This document shows, in pieces, positions 1-8,778 of a stretch of 35,854 nucleotides of DNA; the first letter of the stretch is position 1, and each line of letters begins with the position of its first letter. This stretch comes from Bacteroidaceae bacterium (lineage in GTDB: Bacteria; Bacteroidota; Bacteroidia; Bacteroidales; Bacteroidaceae): the NCBI GenBank assembly GCA_024688885.1, contig JAILDV010000064.1, positions 1 to 35,854 of the forward strand, written 5' to 3'. The translations under genes were made by a program, and so were the position numbers. The notes beneath the pieces are model-generated. The model was not told the origin of the DNA. It saw nothing but the letters and a program-made list of their open reading frames with translations, and ran no database searches.

Positions 1-26
1 CCCCCTTGGGGGAGTCGGAGGGGGCT
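1..26. repeat. Partial GC-rich palindromic element (one arm)
   Basis: The first 26 bases match the right arm of the complete element at 237-317 (CCCCCTTGGGGGAG, then TCGGAGGGGGCT). The rest of this copy lies outside the window. It is intergenic, just downstream of the stop codon of the minus-strand DUF59 gene. Confidence 0.75.
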
Positions 27-37
27 ATTGTTTTCCC

Positions 38-439
38 TTACATGAATCCTAAGTCGAGTTTGGCTTCTTCGCTCATCATGTCCTTGTTCCATTCGGGTTC
101 AAAGACCACGTTCACGTTCACGGTCTTCACGTCAGGGATGCCTTCAATCTTCTGCTGGATGTCCTCAAGGATGAAGTCTGCAGCAGGGCAGTTGGGGGCT
201 GTGAAGGTCATGTCGATGTCGATGTCAAAGCCCTCAAGCCCCTTCCCATCCTCCCCCAAGGGGGAGGTGTTGCCATCCGGACGGTTTCCCTCCCCCTTGG
301 GGGAGTCGGAGGGGGCTATGTGGGGGGTCACATCTATTTTATATATCATGCCGAGATCCCACACATTGACGGGAATCTCAGGGTCGAACACCGTCTTCAG
401 GTATTCAACGGTCTTTTCTTCTACTTCGTATTTTGTCAT
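38..439 (-). CDS. DUF59/MIP18-family (SufT-like) Fe-S cluster assembly protein with an in-frame palindromic insert
   Basis: This is a 133-residue protein of the DUF59 (MIP18/SufT/PaaD-like) family, which acts in cytosolic iron-sulfur cluster assembly or transfer. Family marks are the N-terminal DPEIPVNVWDLGMIY segment (residues 19-33) and TAPNCP (80-85), whose Cys84 is the conserved reactive cysteine of the family. Usual members are about 100 residues. The excess is explained by residues 42-69, which are encoded by an 81-bp GC-rich palindrome (237-317) inserted in frame between the two conserved blocks. The gene is the last of a probable minus-strand run after porT, a glycosyltransferase and radC, with a 58-bp repeat-filled gap after radC. 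Its exact partner is not visible here. The family call is firm; the effect of the insert on function is unknown. Confidence 0.85.
   Translation of the reverse strand: MTKYEVEEKTVEYLKTVFDPEIPVNVWDLGMIYKIDVTPHIAPSDSPKGEGNRPDGNTSPLGEDGKGLEGFDIDIDMTFTAPNCPAADFILEDIQQKIEGIPDVKTVNVNVVFEPEWNKDMMSEEAKLDLGFM
237..317. repeat. GC-rich palindromic element, in frame inside the DUF59 gene
   Basis: This is an 81-bp inverted repeat (27 codons). The arms run from AGCCCC at the left to GGGGGCT at the right, each containing its own small palindrome (CCCCCAAGGGGG or CCCCCTTGGGGG). The centre is CCATCCGGACGG. Read on the gene strand it encodes SPKGEGNRPDG then SPLG and a Gly-rich end. Closely similar copies occur at 6159-6238 and 7967-8055. 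Confidence 0.85.
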
Positions 440-442
440 ATC

Positions 443-497
443 TTTAATCTCTAATCTCTAAACTCTAAACCCTAAACTCTAAACTCTAAACCCTCAA
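443..497. repeat. Tandem 7-bp array between radC and the DUF59 gene
   Basis: The gap consists almost entirely of CTAAACT / CTAAACC / CTAATCT units on the plus strand. It belongs to the class of low-complexity, arm-like sequences found in several gaps of this window. No promoter box is recognisable in it. Confidence 0.7.
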
Positions 498-1248
498 CTA
501 TATCTTTCCGTTCTCGGCAAAGCTGTAATAATCCCCTTCTGTCACGATGACATGGTCAATCATACGCAGGTTGACTGCTTGTGCAGCTCGGTTCACCCGT
601 TGAGTCAGTTCCTCGTCGTAGTGGCTGGGTTTCAGGTTGCCGCTGGGATGGTTGTGTACGAGGATGAAGCTGGTGGCATCGTGGAGTAGTGCCTTTTTGA
701 GCAGCATCCGCACATCTACAGTCGTTTCGGTCAGACCTCCGGTGCTGAGTTGGGCGAAGTGGAGCAGACGTGCATTGTTGTTAAGCAACAGCACCCAGCT
801 TTTCTCGTGGGTGAGTGTCTGCAGGTGTGGTGTCATGAACCTCAACACATCGGCACCTGTGCGGAATTGCGTAATGTCTTGGCAGTCCTCCATCATGCGG
901 CGTTTGCCAATCTCAGCAGCAGCGAGGATGGTCAGTGCCTTTGCCTCACCAATGCCGTTGTAGCGCATGAGGTCTTGCAGGGTCATATAGTTGAGGTTGC
1001 GGAGTGAATTTCCACAGTCGCCCAGCACCTCTTGCATCAGTTCCACAGCTGTCTTCTTCTTGGTGCCCCCTCCGATAAGAATGGCAAGCAACTCGGCATT
1101 GGTCAGTGCTCCCACTCCCTTTGCCATGAGCTTCTCACGGGGACGGTCTTCTTCCGCTTGCTGCTTGATGGGCGTGTGAGAGAGTGATTCCTCCACCTCT
1201 TCCTTCACCTTCTGCACCGGTTCCTCGTTGAATGGTTGGAAGTCTTTC

Positions 1249-1256
<8 letters not shown>
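498..1256 (-). CDS. radC: RadC family JAB/MPN-domain protein
   Basis: This is a RadC-like protein of 252 residues, close to the family norm. The N-terminal part (about residues 40-120) has the RadC helix-hairpin-helix region (NGIGEAKA near 100-107). The C-terminal JAB/MPN domain keeps the metalloprotease-type zinc site: HNHPSGN with His201 and His203, then Ser211 and Asp214 in the HxH-x7-SxxD spacing, plus Glu151. The historical link to DNA repair is weak and the molecular role of RadC remains uncertain. I chose the ATG at 1256 rather than an upstream in-frame ATG at 1337, because the longer version would overlap the upstream glycosyltransferase by about 90 bp and its extra residues do not look like RadC. 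With this start the two genes overlap by 8 bp, which suggests translational coupling. Confidence 0.9.
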
Positions 1257-2409
<1,153 letters not shown>

Positions 2410-2458
2410 GGCAGCCTTTTCATTTTCCATGTTCGTTGAGCATTTTGTGGGGCATGAA

Positions 2459-3190
2459 TCATTCAAAATAGAAGGTGAAGACAATCATCTTGCTCTTGGC
2501 GCTGTTCACTGACTGCGTGAAGATGAGCTCCGACTCATCCCGAATGTCTGAGCGGTTTCTGTTCAAAACATTCGTGAGTCCATACATGAACTTCACTTCA
2601 GGAATGAACTTGAAGAAAGGCAAGTAGAAATCACAACCGAAGCCAGCTTCCAGATAGATGTCCGTGTGTGTGAGCAGATACTGCTTTTGCTTCTTCACGG
2701 TGAGGTCGAGTGAAGGCGCCACACCTGCTATCATGTATGGACGGTAGTTGTTGAAACGCTCTGCCGCAAACTTGATGTCTATGGGGACGGTGAAGTATGT
2801 GGATTTGATGGTCTGATACTGTTTGTCTCCATTCGTTTCGTTGCGGAACGTGAGGTTTTTGGTGCCGAAGTGCATGGTGGGGATGATGCGCAAGCCCAAA
2901 TGTTTCGTCAGGTAGAACTCACCCAAGATACCCACTGAGAAGCCCGGCTCGTAGTTTGGCGTTTCGGCAAACCACTGGTCACCCACCTCGTTGATAAAGC
3001 CGTTCTGCTCCAACTCGATGTCCTGCAGGTGCATGCCTGCCAGAAAGCCATAGTGGAACTTTCTCTGGTCAACGTAGGGACGATTCATCACCGTCCTTTT
3101 CTGGGCATGAGCCATGCCAGAGGGGGAGGGGAGAAGCATCATCAGTGCCCATAGACACCCTATTATATAATAATGTGTATATTTCATCAT
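2459..3190 (-). CDS. porT: PorT family outer-membrane beta-barrel protein (type IX secretion)
   Basis: This 243-residue protein resembles PorT, an outer-membrane protein needed for type IX secretion in Porphyromonas gingivalis and relatives. An N-terminal signal peptide ends near AHAQ (residues 27-30). The rest is amphipathic beta-strand sequence, with family-like segments such as FHYGFLAGMHLQDIEL, YFTVPIDIKFAAERFNNYRP and PEVKFMYGLTNVLN, and an aromatic end (FTFYFE). The length fits the family. Starts at 3190 and 3187 (Met-Met) cannot be separated. A minus-strand -7 box lies at 3327-3334, overlapping the divergent proC promoter. The downstream glycosyltransferase begins 49 bp after the stop, so they are probably cotranscribed. 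Assignment rests on recalled family resemblance. Confidence 0.75.
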   Translation of the reverse strand: MMKYTHYYIIGCLWALMMLLPSPSGMAHAQKRTVMNRPYVDQRKFHYGFLAGMHLQDIELEQNGFINEVGDQWFAETPNYEPGFSVGILGEFYLTKHLGLRIIPTMHFGTKNLTFRNETNGDKQYQTIKSTYFTVPIDIKFAAERFNNYRPYMIAGVAPSLDLTVKKQKQYLLTHTDIYLEAGFGCDFYLPFFKFIPEVKFMYGLTNVLNRNRSDIRDESELIFTQSVNSAKSKMIVFTFYFE

Positions 3191-3292
3191 TTCATTAAAC
3201 GAGAAAAAACGCCATTTATTTTGCAGAAAGCGAGGATTGCCGTAACTTTCACTCCGTGCAGGTTACTTTTGCTCGGAAAAAAATAAAATATA

Positions 3293-3324
3293 TTTGGTTA
3301 TTAGCCCGCTTAGTCGTAACTTTG
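3293..3324 (+). promoter_or_regulatory. Bacteroidota-type promoter of proC
   Basis: TTTG (-33) at 3293-3296 and TAACTTTG (-7) at 3317-3324 are separated by 20 bp, fitting the Bacteroidota primary sigma consensus. The -7 box forms the left half of a 22-bp palindrome (3315-3336). Confidence 0.75.
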
Positions 3325-3326
3325 TG

Positions 3327-3334
3327 CAAAGTTA
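3327..3334 (-). promoter_or_regulatory. Candidate -7 box for the divergent porT transcript
   Basis: On the minus strand this reads TAACTTTG, a full -7 match, and it is the mirror half of the proC -7 box. The -33 element is poor (GTTG at 3352-3355 or TTGG at 3357-3360). If used, the porT leader would be about 130 nt. Confidence 0.45.
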
Positions 3335-3364
3335 CGTAAAATTGTGCAATTCAACACCAAGAAT

Positions 3365-4150
3365 ATGAAATTAACTGTCATTGGCGCTGGCAATATGGGC
3401 GGCGCGCTCATCAAAGGGTGGGCAAAAAGTGGAAAGATAGACAACATCACTGTAGCTGACAAGAACGAGGCACTGCTGGCGCAGTTCAAGCAGGATTATC
3501 CAACCCTGAACATCACTACCGACAACGTGGCGGCTGTGAAGGGTGCTGACATCGTTGTGCTTGTCGTTAAGCCTTGGTTGATGAAGATGGTGCTGGCAGA
3601 GGTGAAGCATGCCCTTGATTTGGACAAGCAAATCATTGTCTCTGATGCAGCCAACTTCACCACCGGCATGTTGGCAGAGGAGTTGGGTGTTGATGGCCAG
3701 TTCTTCTATGTCATCCCCAATATCGCAGCTGAGTTTGGTGCCAGCATGAGCTTCATTGCCAAATCACCTGCTGCCACTGATGAGAGCCTGCAGGCAGTGG
3801 AGGAACTCTATGCCATTGATGGTGACACCCTTGTTGTGGCAGAAAACCTCGTGGGTCCAGGCATGATGATGGCATCGTGTGGCATTGCCTATGTGATGCG
3901 TTACATTCGTGCCCAAATGGAAGGTGGTTGCGAGATGGGCTTCTATCCCCATCAGGCCAAACAGATCGCCTTGCAAACCATGCAGGGGGCAGTTTCCCTC
4001 CTCAAGGCTACAGGTTGGCATCCTGAAGAGGCTATCGACAAGGTGACCACCCCTGGTGGCGTGACCATCAAAGGTCTCAACGAACTCGACCATGCGGGTT
4101 TCAACTCGGCAGTCATCCGTTCGTTGAAGGCTGGACTTCGTAAGAATTAG
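3365..4150 (+). CDS. proC: Pyrroline-5-carboxylate reductase
   Basis: ProC performs the last step of proline biosynthesis, the NAD(P)H-dependent reduction of 1-pyrroline-5-carboxylate to L-proline, in the cytoplasm. The 261-residue protein begins with the dinucleotide-binding strand and loop VIGAGNMGGAL (Gly7, Gly9, Gly12). It carries VVLVVKPW in the Rossmann domain and ends with the family signature around TTPGGVTIKGLNEL. Length is normal. I chose ATG 3365; an in-frame GTG at 3344 would add seven residues, but the family normally begins at this beta strand. The gene has its own promoter (3293-3324) and stands alone. Its stop codon lies inside the left arm of the palindromic repeat at 4147-4255. 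Confidence 0.92.
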   Translation: MKLTVIGAGNMGGALIKGWAKSGKIDNITVADKNEALLAQFKQDYPTLNITTDNVAAVKGADIVVLVVKPWLMKMVLAEVKHALDLDKQIIVSDAANFTTGMLAEELGVDGQFFYVIPNIAAEFGASMSFIAKSPAATDESLQAVEELYAIDGDTLVVAENLVGPGMMMASCGIAYVMRYIRAQMEGGCEMGFYPHQAKQIALQTMQGAVSLLKATGWHPEEAIDKVTTPGGVTIKGLNELDHAGFNSAVIRSLKAGLRKN

Positions 4151-4255
4151 AAATGAGGAGTGAGGAATTAGGAATTGCCATGCGGCTAGCCCCTAATGAG
4201 GAACCTAACTGAATAGCCAATTCCTAATTCCTCACTCCTAATTTCTCATTTCTAA
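4147..4255. repeat. Intergenic palindromic element after proC
   Basis: The left arm (4147-4177, including TGAGGAATTAGGAATTG) pairs with the right arm (4218-4255, CAATTCCTAATTCCTCA). The loop begins with CCATGCGGC, the same core seen inside the glycosyltransferase and symporter elements. The arm begins at the proC stop codon. It could fold as a long hairpin in the proC 3' end, but no T-run characteristic of an intrinsic terminator follows at once. Confidence 0.8.
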
Positions 4256-4274
4256 AAACTTTTCCTTTATTTTT

Positions 4275-4306
4275 TTTGCTTGGTCAAAAAAAAAGTCCTA
4301 ACTTTG
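4275..4306 (+). promoter_or_regulatory. Promoter of tRNA-Leu
   Basis: TTTG at 4275-4278 and TAACTTTG at 4299-4306 are separated by 20 bp. The tRNA begins 20 bp after the -7 box. Confidence 0.8.
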
Positions 4307-4326
4307 CACCCGCATTTAGGAAAAAT

Positions 4327-4408
4327 GCCCAGATGGCGGAATTGGTAGACGCGTTGGTCTCAAACACCAATGGAGCAATCCGTGCCGGTTCGATCCCGGC
4401 TCTGGGTA
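4327..4408 (+). tRNA. tRNA-Leu (anticodon CAA)
   Basis: The acceptor stem pairs GCCCAGA (4327-4333) with TCTGGGT (4401-4407), and A4408 is the discriminator base. The anticodon stem is TTGGT/ACCAA around the loop CTCAAAC, giving anticodon CAA for UUG codons. A long variable arm (class II tRNA) and the T arm CCGG-TTCGATC-CCGG follow. CCA is not encoded. The transcript is closed by the hairpin at 4416-4453. Confidence 0.95.
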
Positions 4409-4415
4409 CTATTAG

Positions 4416-4453
4416 AGGACTTCTGTGAAAGATATTTGCAGAAGTCCTTTTTT
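4416..4453 (+). terminator. Intrinsic terminator after tRNA-Leu
   Basis: Perfect 10-bp stem AGGACTTCTG / CAGAAGTCCT followed by a run of six T (4448-4453). Confidence 0.88.
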
Positions 4454-4471
4454 GTACCAAAGAAAAAATAG

Positions 4472-5089
4472 ATGAAGACAAGACTGATACTTGGATTGGT
4501 GCTCGTGCTGTCCGTTCTCGGCATGCATGCACAAGAGAATGCCAACACCCGTCAGGCACGCAAGATGTTTGACGAGGTGTATGAGAAAGTGTTTGGTAAA
4601 CAGGGTGCCTCTCTGCATTACAAGGTCAATGTTGCCAACCTTTACAAGACTGATGGCACTATTTGGTATCAAGGTAAGAAGAGCAAGTACATGTCTAAAT
4701 CGAGCAAGTCGTGGAATGATGGTGTTACAGCCTATGTGGTGAAGGATGACAAGAAGCGTGTGGAGATTTATAATAGTGACGACCCCAAGAAAAGTCGTTT
4801 TGGCGATGATTTCAAATTCGAACCAGATAACTACACCTATCATATCGCCAACGACCCTCGAGGCTACCTCATCACCCTTCGCGTGAAAAAAGGGATGAAA
4901 GGGATGAAGGAGATCCGTGCCTTGCTTGACAAGAAAACACGTGACCCCCTCCAGCTCCGTATCAAGGTTGCCTTCATTTGGGCAAATGTTGATATCTCTA
5001 ACTTCAAGTCTGGTGGCATCACCGACGCCACCTTCACTTTCCCCCGTAGTGAGTATAAGGACTATGAAATGGTGGACAAGCGAGATTGA
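4472..5089 (+). CDS. Exported LolA-like outer-membrane lipoprotein carrier family protein
   Basis: This is a 205-residue secreted protein. Residues 1-20 form a signal peptide that ends in HAQ. The remainder resembles the LolA-like fold common in Bacteroidota: an N-terminal helix (QARKMFDEVYEKVF), then alternating strands with GTIWYQGKKSKYM, a central KRVEIYNSDDPKK and a C-terminal strand region. LolA proteins carry lipoproteins across the periplasm, but Bacteroidota have several LolA-like paralogues of unknown cargo, so I do not use the symbol. The start is 18 bp after the tRNA terminator and no separate promoter is visible, so expression may depend on read-through or an unrecognised promoter. 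A terminator follows at 5101-5135. Confidence 0.65.
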   Translation: MKTRLILGLVLVLSVLGMHAQENANTRQARKMFDEVYEKVFGKQGASLHYKVNVANLYKTDGTIWYQGKKSKYMSKSSKSWNDGVTAYVVKDDKKRVEIYNSDDPKKSRFGDDFKFEPDNYTYHIANDPRGYLITLRVKKGMKGMKEIRALLDKKTRDPLQLRIKVAFIWANVDISNFKSGGITDATFTFPRSEYKDYEMVDKRD

Positions 5090-5100
5090 CCATTAAACAA

Positions 5101-5135
5101 GGAGAGGCATCCGATTCACGGAACCTCTCCTTTTG
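5101..5135 (+). terminator. Intrinsic terminator after the LolA-like gene
   Basis: Stem GGAGAGG(c)ATCCG / CGGA(a)CCTCTCC with a five-base loop, followed by TTTTG. Confidence 0.75.
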
Positions 5136-5152
5136 TATTTAACCTTTAACCA

Positions 5153-6409
5153 TTAGCCTTTTTTCGTCAGGCGTTTGTTCACGATAGCACAAACACAAGA
5201 GTCGCTCCACACGTTTTCAGCCGTCTCCACCATGTCGATGATGGTGTAGAGGGGCAAGATGATGCCCATGATGCCGATGGGGGCACCAACACCTGCCATC
5301 AGGGAAAGGGTGAGGAAATAGCACCCCATAGGTACTCCTGCGTTTCCAACAGCTGAGACAACAGCGATAAGAAGCCACAGGAGAAGGGTGGGCAGGTCGA
5401 ACACCGTGCCTCCGTTCTGCATGACATAAAGTGAGGTGACGAGGATGAAGGCGGCGCATCCGTTCATGTTAATGGTGGTGCATATAGGCAGGACAAACCT
5501 TGCCACTTCTGGACGCACTTTCTGACGTTGTTCAGCTGACTGCATCGTGACAGGCAGGGTGGCGGCGCTGCTTTTGGTGAAGAGTGCCATGAGCACGGCT
5601 GGCGACATGGCTTTCAGCACCTTCCATGGGTTCAGTCCTCTTGCCAGCAGGAAGAGAGGCAGCACTATGAAGAACTGGATGAGATTGCCACCGATGATGA
5701 CTGCCACATATTGTCCCAATGAACCGATGGCAACGCCTGCTTCCACTTGTGCTGAGAGTTGTGCAGCGAATGCCACGATGCCCAGCGGCAATGTCCAGAT
5801 GAGAGCGCGGATGAGGGTGTACAGAACCTCTTGTAGTCCTAAGATGCCTTTGATGAGCACTTGCACGTTCTCGTTTTTGGGGATAAAAGCCAATGCCAGT
5901 CCTACGGCAGCACTGACGAGCAAGATGCTGAGCACGTTTCCCTTGGCGAAGGGCTCTATCACATTGTTGGGGATGATGCTGAGAATGTGGTCGTAGTAAG
6001 TGAGTTCTCCAAGATTCTCTGGCACGTCTGTCTGACCTGTCGCCACCACATCGGCAGGCAGATTCTCAGGACTGATGATGAGATAGAGTACCAGCCCAAC
6101 GAGGGCTGCTGCAATGGTTGTCAAGAGGGTGTAGCTGATGGTGTGGAGAAAAATGCGAAGCCCCCCTCCAATCCCCCCAAGGGGGGAAGCCCCGTCCGCA
6201 TGGTATTCCTCCCCTTTGGGGGAGGTTAGGAGGGGGCTCTGGAATGTGGTGAGGATGGCTAACGCGATGGTAGGTACTGCCACAAACTGAAACAGCCTTG
6301 TGTAGATGGTGGCGATGAAGTCCAGAAGGTTGTTCAACCATTCGATGCCCAACCAACCGAGCACAGCACCCAAAAGGAGTGCGCTTGTCCAAATGATGAT
6401 ATTCTTCAT
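5153..6409 (-). CDS. Dicarboxylate/amino acid:cation symporter (DAACS, SLC1-type) with an in-frame palindromic insert
   Basis: This 418-residue inner-membrane protein belongs to the DAACS family (GltP/DctA/SstT type), which imports glutamate, C4-dicarboxylates or serine/threonine with Na+ or H+. It has many hydrophobic helices, a re-entrant hairpin motif TKSSAATLPVT (family serine-rich motif) and NMNGCAAF in place of the usual NMDGT. Substrate cannot be deduced safely. Residues about 58-84, in the loop between the second and third helices, derive from the GC-rich palindrome at 6159-6238 (SPKGEEYHADG then SPLGG). The start lies 32 bp after the stop of the OprC-like receptor and no promoter is visible in that gap, so cotranscription with the receptor is likely. 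Confidence 0.88.
   Translation of the reverse strand: MKNIIIWTSALLLGAVLGWLGIEWLNNLLDFIATIYTRLFQFVAVPTIALAILTTFQSPLLTSPKGEEYHADGASPLGGIGGGLRIFLHTISYTLLTTIAAALVGLVLYLIISPENLPADVVATGQTDVPENLGELTYYDHILSIIPNNVIEPFAKGNVLSILLVSAAVGLALAFIPKNENVQVLIKGILGLQEVLYTLIRALIWTLPLGIVAFAAQLSAQVEAGVAIGSLGQYVAVIIGGNLIQFFIVLPLFLLARGLNPWKVLKAMSPAVLMALFTKSSAATLPVTMQSAEQRQKVRPEVARFVLPICTTINMNGCAAFILVTSLYVMQNGGTVFDLPTLLLWLLIAVVSAVGNAGVPMGCYFLTLSLMAGVGAPIGIMGIILPLYTIIDMVETAENVWSDSCVCAIVNKRLTKKG
6159..6238. repeat. GC-rich palindromic element, in frame inside the symporter gene
   Basis: This 80-bp inverted repeat runs from AGCCCCCC to AGGGGGCT with inner palindromes CCCCCCAAGGGGGG and CCCCTTTGGGGG. The centre is CCGTCCGCATGG. 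It is read in the same orientation and the same inner frame (SPKGE, ADG, SPLGG) as the copies in the DUF59 and OprC-like genes. Confidence 0.85.
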
Positions 6410-6441
6410 ATTTCTAAATTGTTATTATCGATTATTCACGG

Positions 6442-8472
6442 TTACAATTCCCATGCTAAGTTCACATACACGTTTCGTCCCTTCTGCGGAATGTCGCACC
6501 AGTCAGCGTAGGTGGAGTAGCGTTTGTCGAAGATGTTTTCGATGCCGGCACGGATGGTGAGGGCTGTCTGACGGAGGGGCAGTGTGTAGGTGGTGTTGAG
6601 GTTGACGATTGCCCATGGATCAGTTTGAGTCTCACCGTATTTGGGGGCATAGTCCGTCTGGCGTACATTGCCTCGCACTTCCACGCGGGTTTGCAGGCGT
6701 TTCCATTTCACATCAAGGTTTGACGCGTAGGCGAAGGGGGAGATGAGCGGAAGCGGGTCTTGGTCATCATCTCTTCCAGCTGCATAGCTGACCTTGCCGT
6801 TCCATGTGAGCCAGGGCAGGGCTTGCCACTGTGCATTGAGGGAAGTGTTGACGATGGTTGCATGGGATAGATTTCCATACACTTTCACACCCTCAGCATC
6901 CACTGTCATGGCAGAGAGACGGTTCTCAAACTGTCCTATGATGTAGTTGGAGAACAGGAAGGTGTTGGCATCGGCTCCGAGCGAGAAGTGTGCAGACGGG
7001 CGCCACGTGATGGCTCCGTTCAATTCGATGGCACTCTCATTCTTCAGTCTTGGGTTGCCGATATAGTCATACTGGTCGAAAGTGTTGTTCAAGTAGTAGC
7101 CATACGCCTCTGTCACAGTGGGGGCGCGGCTTCCCCAACCTGCTCCGAAGGAGAGTTGCCAGTGGGAAGGCTGCCACGTGTAGGTGGCGGCGATGCGTCC
7201 CGTGGTCTGTACATAGTGGTCTTTCATACCGGGGAAGAAGACGCGTAGGGCGTGGTATCCCTCTTCGTTATTGAGTTTCTGCCACTGCTGGGCAATCTTT
7301 GCTGATAATTTCACCGACTGCTGATGGGGCAGGGACACCAGGTCGCTTAGCGCAACCCCCGTATTCAATGTGCCCACATCGGGCCATGTGACCATGTACA
7401 TGGGTGCTGCACCACCAGGATACATTGTCATGTCGGCAAACAGACGGTTGTAGTAGAGGTCGTAGTTCACTTGCACGTCGTGACTTCCCTTTGAAGCGGT
7501 GAGCAGGCTGTAGAGTCCGCTTGTCCAGCTCTCCCCGGGCATATCCATGTGTATAGCCACATCGGGTCGGGTGGTGTCGTCCATGATGTGGGTGATGTGG
7601 TTATAGTAGAGCTTTGTCTCCCATGTGTTGAGCACGGGGTGGTCGAACTGGTGGCGATAGGCAAGCGAGGTGATAAATGCCTCTGCTTTAGACACGTCCA
7701 TGTTCAGGGCGGGGTAGCCCACGTTGGTGGCACGGTCATAGATGAAAGTGCCTTCCAACACATCAAGCTCCGTCAACCGAAGACCGAGGTTGATGAAAGC
7801 ATTCACTTTCCGAAACTGCGAGAATGACACCTTCCTGCCACCGCCTTCCTTGTAGTTGTCGGCATGGCGGTAGAAGGCTCCCCCGTTAGCATAGAACCAG
7901 TGCGACGAAGTGGAGGCATCCACTCCATACACCTGCACGTGTCCGTTTGTTTCGTAGCCAGAGGAAAGCCCCCCTCTTATCCCCCCAAGGGGGGAAGAAC
8001 CATCCGGACGGCTTCCCTCCCCCAAGGGGGAGTTGGAGGGGGCTGGGAGGGGGCTGAACCCCACTTTCTTTAGTTTCAAATCTAAGCTACCACCGATGTT
8101 GCCAGTCGATTGCGGGTTGCCATTCAGTCCCGAATTGAGCAGGATGCTCTGTAGATTGCTGCTTTCCACATAGGAGGTCACTGGATCCATCTTATCTGTG
8201 CAGGCATAAAATATCTTCATGCCATCGATGGTGGTGGACACACGTTCTATCTGCATGTTGTTCACCACAGGTTCCCAAGCGTAAGAGCCGCGTCTGACCA
8301 GATTGACGTGCGATAGTTCTGCCAAGTGTTCGTCGATACTTGCCACCTTTCCCTTTGCTGACCGTTTCCTGCCCTCGTTGGCAGCGGATACGACCACCAC
8401 TTCGTCAATGAGATGGGAGGGGGTGGAGATGCTGTCCACAGAGAGCAGTGCTGATAAAATGAATGCAATCAT
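6442..8472 (-). CDS. OprC/NosA-like TonB-dependent outer-membrane receptor, probable copper importer, with an in-frame palindromic insert
   Basis: This 676-residue TonB-dependent receptor has a short signal peptide, a TonB-box-like EVVVVSA (24-30), a plug domain and a C-terminal beta-barrel ending in NLAWEL. The plug contains DGMKIFYACTDKMDP, giving Cys91-x3-Met95, and the barrel contains NHITHIMDD with His295-x-Met297. Pseudomonas OprC binds copper through a CxxxM plus HxM site, and both halves are present here in equivalent order. I therefore infer copper import. Residues about 140-171 are encoded by the palindrome at 7967-8055. The promoter at 8585-8616 belongs to a conserved promoter family. 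The downstream symporter is probably cotranscribed. The receptor class is certain; copper as substrate is inferred from motifs. Confidence 0.85.
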   Translation of the reverse strand: MIAFILSALLSVDSISTPSHLIDEVVVVSAANEGRKRSAKGKVASIDEHLAELSHVNLVRRGSYAWEPVVNNMQIERVSTTIDGMKIFYACTDKMDPVTSYVESSNLQSILLNSGLNGNPQSTGNIGGSLDLKLKKVGFSPLPAPSNSPLGEGSRPDGSSPLGGIRGGLSSGYETNGHVQVYGVDASTSSHWFYANGGAFYRHADNYKEGGGRKVSFSQFRKVNAFINLGLRLTELDVLEGTFIYDRATNVGYPALNMDVSKAEAFITSLAYRHQFDHPVLNTWETKLYYNHITHIMDDTTRPDVAIHMDMPGESWTSGLYSLLTASKGSHDVQVNYDLYYNRLFADMTMYPGGAAPMYMVTWPDVGTLNTGVALSDLVSLPHQQSVKLSAKIAQQWQKLNNEEGYHALRVFFPGMKDHYVQTTGRIAATYTWQPSHWQLSFGAGWGSRAPTVTEAYGYYLNNTFDQYDYIGNPRLKNESAIELNGAITWRPSAHFSLGADANTFLFSNYIIGQFENRLSAMTVDAEGVKVYGNLSHATIVNTSLNAQWQALPWLTWNGKVSYAAGRDDDQDPLPLISPFAYASNLDVKWKRLQTRVEVRGNVRQTDYAPKYGETQTDPWAIVNLNTTYTLPLRQTALTIRAGIENIFDKRYSTYADWCDIPQKGRNVYVNLAWEL
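7967..8055. repeat. GC-rich palindromic element, in frame inside the OprC-like receptor gene
   Basis: The inverted repeat runs from AGCCCCCC to GGAGGGGGCT (7967-8044, 78 bp), and the last 11 bp are duplicated to 8055. The centre CCATCCGGACGG is identical to that of the copy at 237-317. The encoded peptide contains SPLGEGSRPDG and SPLGG. Confidence 0.85.
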
Positions 8473-8778
8473 GATGAAGTTTTTGTCTGCTTTGTTTCCT
8501 GAATTCTTTTACCAAGACAGGGCAAACCGAGTGCAATGGAACTGGTTCAATTGCTGAGGTGCAACCTGCTTTCGTATTTTTGTGCAAAGGTACGGGCTTT
8601 TCCCCATTCCCTCAATACCCTTTATTCACTATAAACATACCATAAATGAGGGATGGAGGGAGGGAAAAGAATTATTTGGCAATTTGAAAAATGGTCAACT
8701 AAGCAAACGTCGATAACTTCGAGTGAAGCGATAACTTTGATTACTTCGTCACTTCCGAAAGTTGAGTTAATACTTGCA
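8473..8778. other. 306-bp gene-free stretch between the GH51 and OprC-like genes
   Basis: The part nearest the receptor holds its ~110-nt leader, the promoter (8585-8616) and the conserved TACCA element at 8638-8642. The distal part (8707-8763) holds a direct repeat CGATAACTT (8711-8719 and 8729-8737, 18-bp period) and short inverted repeats such as AACTTT/AAAGTT. It also contains TCACTTCCGAAA (8749-8760), which recurs inverted at 26781-26792. No convincing ORF and no terminator with a T-run are seen. Confidence 0.6.
8585..8642 (-). promoter_or_regulatory. Promoter of the OprC-like receptor with upstream TGGTA element
   Basis: On the minus strand, TACCTTTG (-7) is at 8585-8592 and ATTG (-33) at 8613-8616, spaced 20 bp. 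TGGTA lies at 8638-8642, exactly 50 nt upstream of the -7 box. The whole segment is clearly similar to 12585-12642. Confidence 0.8.

Noticed and set aside
443-497. CCCTAAA/CTCTAAA array resembling a plant-type telomere repeat
   Set aside because: It is only about 55 bp, degenerate, lies between two bacterial genes, and fits the general style of simple-sequence arms in other gaps here.
4284-4559. Minus-strand ORFs across the tRNA and its terminator
   Set aside because: They overlap a clear tRNA-Leu, its promoter and a terminator, and have no recognisable protein character.
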